Shown: one piece after another, positions 23,964 through 64,000 of the stretch
How positions within the stretch are numbered: the first letter of the stretch is position 1
How the letters are laid out: each line of letters opens with the position of its first letter
Source: Zoroaster sp. YZ-2022
Taxonomy: Eukaryota; Echinodermata; Asteroidea; Forcipulatida; Zoroasteridae
Assembly (NCBI GenBank): GCA_029582265.1
Contig: CM055821.1
Span: 44,149,694-44,213,693 of the forward strand
Direction of reading: 5' to 3'
Length of the DNA stretch: 64,000 bases
Translations under genes and position numbers: made by a program
The notes under the pieces: generated by a model
The model's database searches: none
The model's input: the letters and a program-made list of their open reading frames with translations, nothing else
What the model was told of the DNA's origin: nothing

Positions 23964-24145
23964 CTGCCGGAACAAAACCAGAACAAGCCAGCACTGGCCC
24001 AGTACCGTCATGTTTGCTGGGGTAGCGTACATGTATATCAAACCACAGAAGATGAGATGGAAATAGTTGAAAGGTAGTGAATCTGTACCACCACTATTTT
24101 ATTCTGGACCTATACCATGCTTTCCAGCTTTTTCGAATTTGCCTT

Positions 24146-24345
24146 TTGTGGATGGTATTGTAGTACAATAGCAACTACTTGAGAACTTACTAGCCGTGGC
24201 AAGTAACACCTGTAATCATTTAGCAAATGGTTATGAATAAGATTTTTAGCAATTGCTTAGACTAGACCTTTTACTTACCTAGCTGTTGCTTTTACTTATA
24301 GCATTTACTAGTTAGTAATGACTTATTTTTATGAATACGGCCTAA
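24146..24345 (-). mobile_element. Fragment of the PIF/Harbinger-like element seen at 31.9 kb
   Basis: Matches, in opposite orientation, the outer 200 bp of the 641-bp elements at 31,930 and 32,751, from GTAGTACAATAGCAACTACT to the terminus TTTTTATGAATACGGCCTA. The coding part is missing. Confidence 0.75.
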
Positions 24346-24349
24346 TATC

Positions 24350-24740
24350 TGTGTTGATTTTGCCACTGCTTTAGCTAGCCATCCTCAGTATCAAAATTGG
24401 CTCCCTTTGAAAAATCCTGTTGACTGTTTTTTGAGACAAAAGGTTAAATATCAACAGTATTTCTGTAAAACTCAGAGATTTCGTAACAGTGCCATTCCGT
24501 ATTTTATTAATCTACTTAACACTACAACACACATAAATTATTACATTATTTAGCCACATATTTTTAATTTCTTAATTATTTTATTACACCTGTTTTAGCG
24601 TGTTTGTATGTATATACATTTTAAATTGTAATTGTTTTATTTTAATTGTAACACATTGTAAAAAGTGCACGCAATTCAGCCTTTGGCTGCCATGTGACAT
24701 TTTTAGTGTAATAAACCATCAATGAATGAATGAATGAATG
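24350..24740 (+). mobile_element. Possible LINE 3' end with (AATG)n tail
   Basis: AT-rich segment ending in AATAAACCATC followed by AATGAATGAATGAATG. A short tandem tail of this sort after a T/A-rich 3' region resembles the end of a CR1/jockey-type LINE. No coding sequence remains, so the call is tentative. Confidence 0.3.
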
Positions 24741-24944
24741 TAATCATGCAAAGTTTCAAATCTTCCAAATGTTAACTGTACAGTGGAATTGCACACATGT
24801 GCATGTACATTAACTACAGAGTGTAGAGTGGTGGCGCTCTTCATTAGAAGCCACCAAAATTGCTATGGTACACAAGGGATTATCTGCACCAGTATTTACC
24901 TGGTATATGGCAGGTCACACTGTGAAAAATGGGCTGGTACTGAA

Positions 24945-25350
24945 AGGGTTAAACGACTTTTTCACATAGGGGTACGAACGTTTACCCAATTTGTGATTAG
25001 CCATCATACTTTGTGTATGGGAAATTTGGCCCGGCGTATACATGTATCATGTATTTCTCTGGTTGGCAATAAAGGCCAAAAAGGTCTCCGGTTTCTGGTC
25101 ATCAGTCGGCTACAAAATCGGTACGGTGACGCACTTTTTTCGGCCATCTTTTTTCTTTTGCCAACAGGGAAGAATTCCAATCGATCCAGTAATTTTGGCT
25201 GCAATTGGACATCGTTTCACAGCAAAACAAAAGGGGGAAAATTTAAAAATGCCGACGTGCAGGTCTGAGTCGACGCGGGCGAAGACTTTTTTGGGGACCT
25301 AAAAAAAAGCGCGCCACCGCACGCGCACCGATTTTGCAGCCGACCTACGA
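24945..25350. mobile_element. M1 TIR element, copy 4, internally rearranged
   Basis: Contains GGTCTCCGGTTTCTGGTCAT at 25,083, the AATTCCAATCGATCCAG core, and an ending with CACCGATTTTGCAGCCGACC (the inverted inner terminus). On the left, 24,950-25,040 carries the M1 interior (ACGACTTTTTCACATAGG) in inverted orientation, so part of the element has been flipped. Confidence 0.65.
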
Positions 25351-25402
25351 ACCGTGAACTTTGAAGTTTGCTCGTTCCGCACGAGCGAATAGAAAATGGA
25401 CT

Positions 25403-25624
25403 AGTCTTGGTTCAAGACTGTATTTGTATGTTTTTGATACACGATCCGTCTCTGCAGCCCGCGCGAGGGCGCTACACGAACCGCTATCACACACGCACAC
25501 GAACCGCTCGGTTCATGTGTGAGCGGCGGTTCGATCGTGTTAGCGGTTCGTGTAGCGCCCTCGCGCGGCCTACAGAGACGGATCGTGTATCAAAAACATA
25601 CAAACACAGTCTTGAACCAAGACT
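25403..25624. mobile_element. 222-bp foldback element with arms of about 105 bp
   Basis: The left arm (25,403 to about 25,508) and right arm (about 25,519-25,624) are near-perfect reverse complements. The outer ends are AGTCTTGGTTCAAGACT and AGTCTTGAACCAAGACT; inner parts include ATACACGATCCGTCTC and CGCTACACGAACCGCTA. Only about 10 bases separate the arms. The GC content is well above its surroundings. No coding capacity. Confidence 0.85.
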
Positions 25625-25681
25625 ATGTCTATGCCAGACATCCAGCTCGTGAATAATTATTTTCGTTGGTCGAACAAGCAA

Positions 25682-27453
25682 CTGCAGCGCTAGCGCGACC
25701 CATCCCGCAGGTTGGCTGCCAACGTGGCCTACTCAAACGGTCCTGGCCGCAGCGCCACTTAATGTGATGGTCATTATGATTATTATGCAGTTCCTGACAA
25801 ACTACTGTGGGCTGACAAAAATGTCGTCATATTCGCTGTCTCCTTTGCATTCCCGCCCAGACTTAATCAACTCGTGTGCAAAGCTACTGACGAGTATATG
25901 GCCATGTACAAAGACTGAGAGACTATTACAACAATTGGAGAACGAGAAATGAAGTAGAGTCTGCTGACATTTCGACCGTGGATATAACATACCGTACATC
26001 GTCATCACTTTCCTCGTTTTCCTGCCACTAACATCTACATTTGTAGATCTGCCTTAGTCCACTCGACAATTCCTGCACTGTACCTCATCAGTGACACAGC
26101 CCAAGTATTGATCGCCTTTATCATAATTATTCCCTCCATTCAGCTTGGACTTCAAACACTTCTTCACTCGTCTTATATACTGACATCCTTTACTTAAGGC
26201 GTTTTGTAATAAAATATTGTTTTTGAGACCCACCTGTGTCTATTTAATCATTGATTTCTGAGTACAAGTATTTTAAAACAATGTTTGAAGTGTTTGGGGG
26301 GCAACCCCGCCCCATGGTAGAAGCTTCATTTGCATAAGATATGTGACGTAAGATCGGGAAGATCCGATGTGTACATGATGTACATGTACATATACATACG
26401 TTTCACACACATTTATTCCGACAGCCCATAATTCCGACTGCCAACTCCAACAGAATTTAAATTCACCAGATAGCCTTTAGCCAAATTCATCGCCCTACTA
26501 TAGGCTTACTCGCCAGCATGGTAGCTCATGGGGGCGGGGGGTTTTATCCCCCTTCCCGCCCTTTTTGATATAAATGATTAATGATGTCTGAGTCGGACAA
26601 ACAATCCGAAAATATGATAGGACTTTTATAAATTATTTCTGACAATAACCGGAAAACAAACAGAATATCCAGCATCCACGGGTCACTAGCCGACACCTCG
26701 TTACAATGTGAGGCCATCTGTGAGTTTATGCTTTCCCCAAGTTGTTCCATAATTAAAGACGTGAGTAAAAGAAAAGGTTATGGAACCCCGCTAGAGTAAA
26801 GTAATTATAGAGTCAGCCTATGAGAATTTTCTTTGTTTTTTTGTCTTTGTCAATCAATTTGTATCGAAGCACATCATGTTAAAAGATGTATCGCCCAGTG
26901 TTTTCGCCAATTTGATGACAATTTATAGCAATTATCTTTTACATCGGGACATTACTATTTCACTTGAAGAAATGATAATAAATGCTTTAAAATGATATAT
27001 TTCTCAAAATAAGCAAGATCGAGAAAAAAATGTTCCGAAATTAATTTATTGTGGATCCCGTCATCAGTGAATTTGTTGCACTACTGCCAAAACAAGCTTC
27101 TGGCACCTATTTAGTAAAAAAACTTATTTATAAGTAGTTGTTTCAAAGGAAAATTATCAATGTTCCAATGAAAATACAAATTTCCGGAAATTGCGGGTAA
27201 AAAATAAAGCAAAAAACACGGGCGATATCATTTCTTTCCAGAGCGCCCTCTATTGACTAATGAATTTCACTTTTCAGCTGTGCGAGTAGTTCCCTGTTTC
27301 ATTGAGTGCATTTCCCTACCGTGTCTTGTCGAGCAGTCTACCGCACCGATATGTATGTAAACATCAAGCTCTAGTCTCTACGTTACAACGTGTCAGTGTC
27401 AACTCAGCTGGCTTTATACACACCCACAGTTACAATTACTGAGCATTTTCTAG
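25682..27453. other. Region upstream of GALNT7; no firm gene
   Basis: A minus-strand open frame at 26,750-26,544 starts with ATG (MEQLGESINSQMASHCNEVS..) and could be the first exon of a divergent gene, but I see no supported splice site or domain. No TATA box is evident before the GALNT7 start at 27,454. A (GGGG)-rich patch lies near 26,530. Confidence 0.3.
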
Positions 27454-63982
<36,529 letters not shown>

Positions 63983-64000
63983 GTAAAGCATAAGGTGTCA

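Noticed and set aside
26544..26750. Divergent first exon (MEQLGESIN..)
   Set aside because: It has an ATG and reasonable composition, but no supported donor, domain or second exon; mentioned only as a possibility.

Overview
This is animal (metazoan) nuclear DNA: AT-rich, with intron-split genes (GT..AG junctions, donors mostly GTAAGT-like), tRNA-derived SINEs, LINEs, a Ty3/gypsy LTR element and many short terminal-inverted-repeat (TIR) elements. The repeat content and the dispersed TACATGTA-type motifs suggest a marine invertebrate (echinoderm, other invertebrate deuterostome, or lophotrochozoan). The species cannot be fixed from the sequence. No bacterial-style operons or CRISPR arrays are present.

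Layout. 1-1,308: a 90-bp tandem array that runs off the left edge. 1.3-5.1 kb: palindromic and TTAA-type TIR elements and a cluster of tRNA-Thr-derived SINEs. 5.4-9.6 kb (minus): a five-exon gene of the DUF4806 family, rebuilt here from splice sites and phases. 12.1-15.7 kb: a 1.27-kb tandem duplication whose second copy is split by about 1.07 kb carrying permuted tRNA halves. 16.0-17.7 kb (minus): an unrecognised Cys/His-containing gene. 19.8-24.0 kb: a 60-bp satellite of about 62 units, interrupted near its left edge by a TIR element and ending at the right in a symmetrical palindrome.

27.45 kb to the right edge (plus): six exons of a GALNT7-like polypeptide N-acetylgalactosaminyltransferase, a Golgi enzyme of mucin-type O-glycosylation. 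The exons carry the signal anchor, stem, glycosyltransferase-2 domain with the DxH motif, and the Gal/GalNAc-T motif. The rest of the catalytic domain and the lectin domain lie beyond the window. Every exon junction is phase-consistent.

The GALNT7 introns hold most of the mobile DNA. Intron 1 (16 kb) has two hAT-like elements with perfect 8-bp target duplications, one carrying an ORF; a TTAA element with ten identical 43-bp repeats; a nested element holding two 641-bp PIF/Harbinger-like copies; and a chimeric RTE-type LINE invaded by an antisense LINE. Introns 2-3 carry a class-II-tRNA SINE with a long (ATT)n tail and several hairpin elements. Intron 4 carries a complete antisense Ty3/gypsy retrotransposon (53.23-58.93 kb, identical 300-bp LTRs) with an extra 5' ORF that shows all four SGNH-hydrolase blocks. 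Intron 5 holds a foldback element.

Most notable: the SGNH-like ORF in the gypsy element; two satellites sharing one near-palindromic core; the hAT-like element with a Tudor-like ORF; and the depth of TIR-element nesting around GALNT7. All calls come from reading the sequence; no database search was run.
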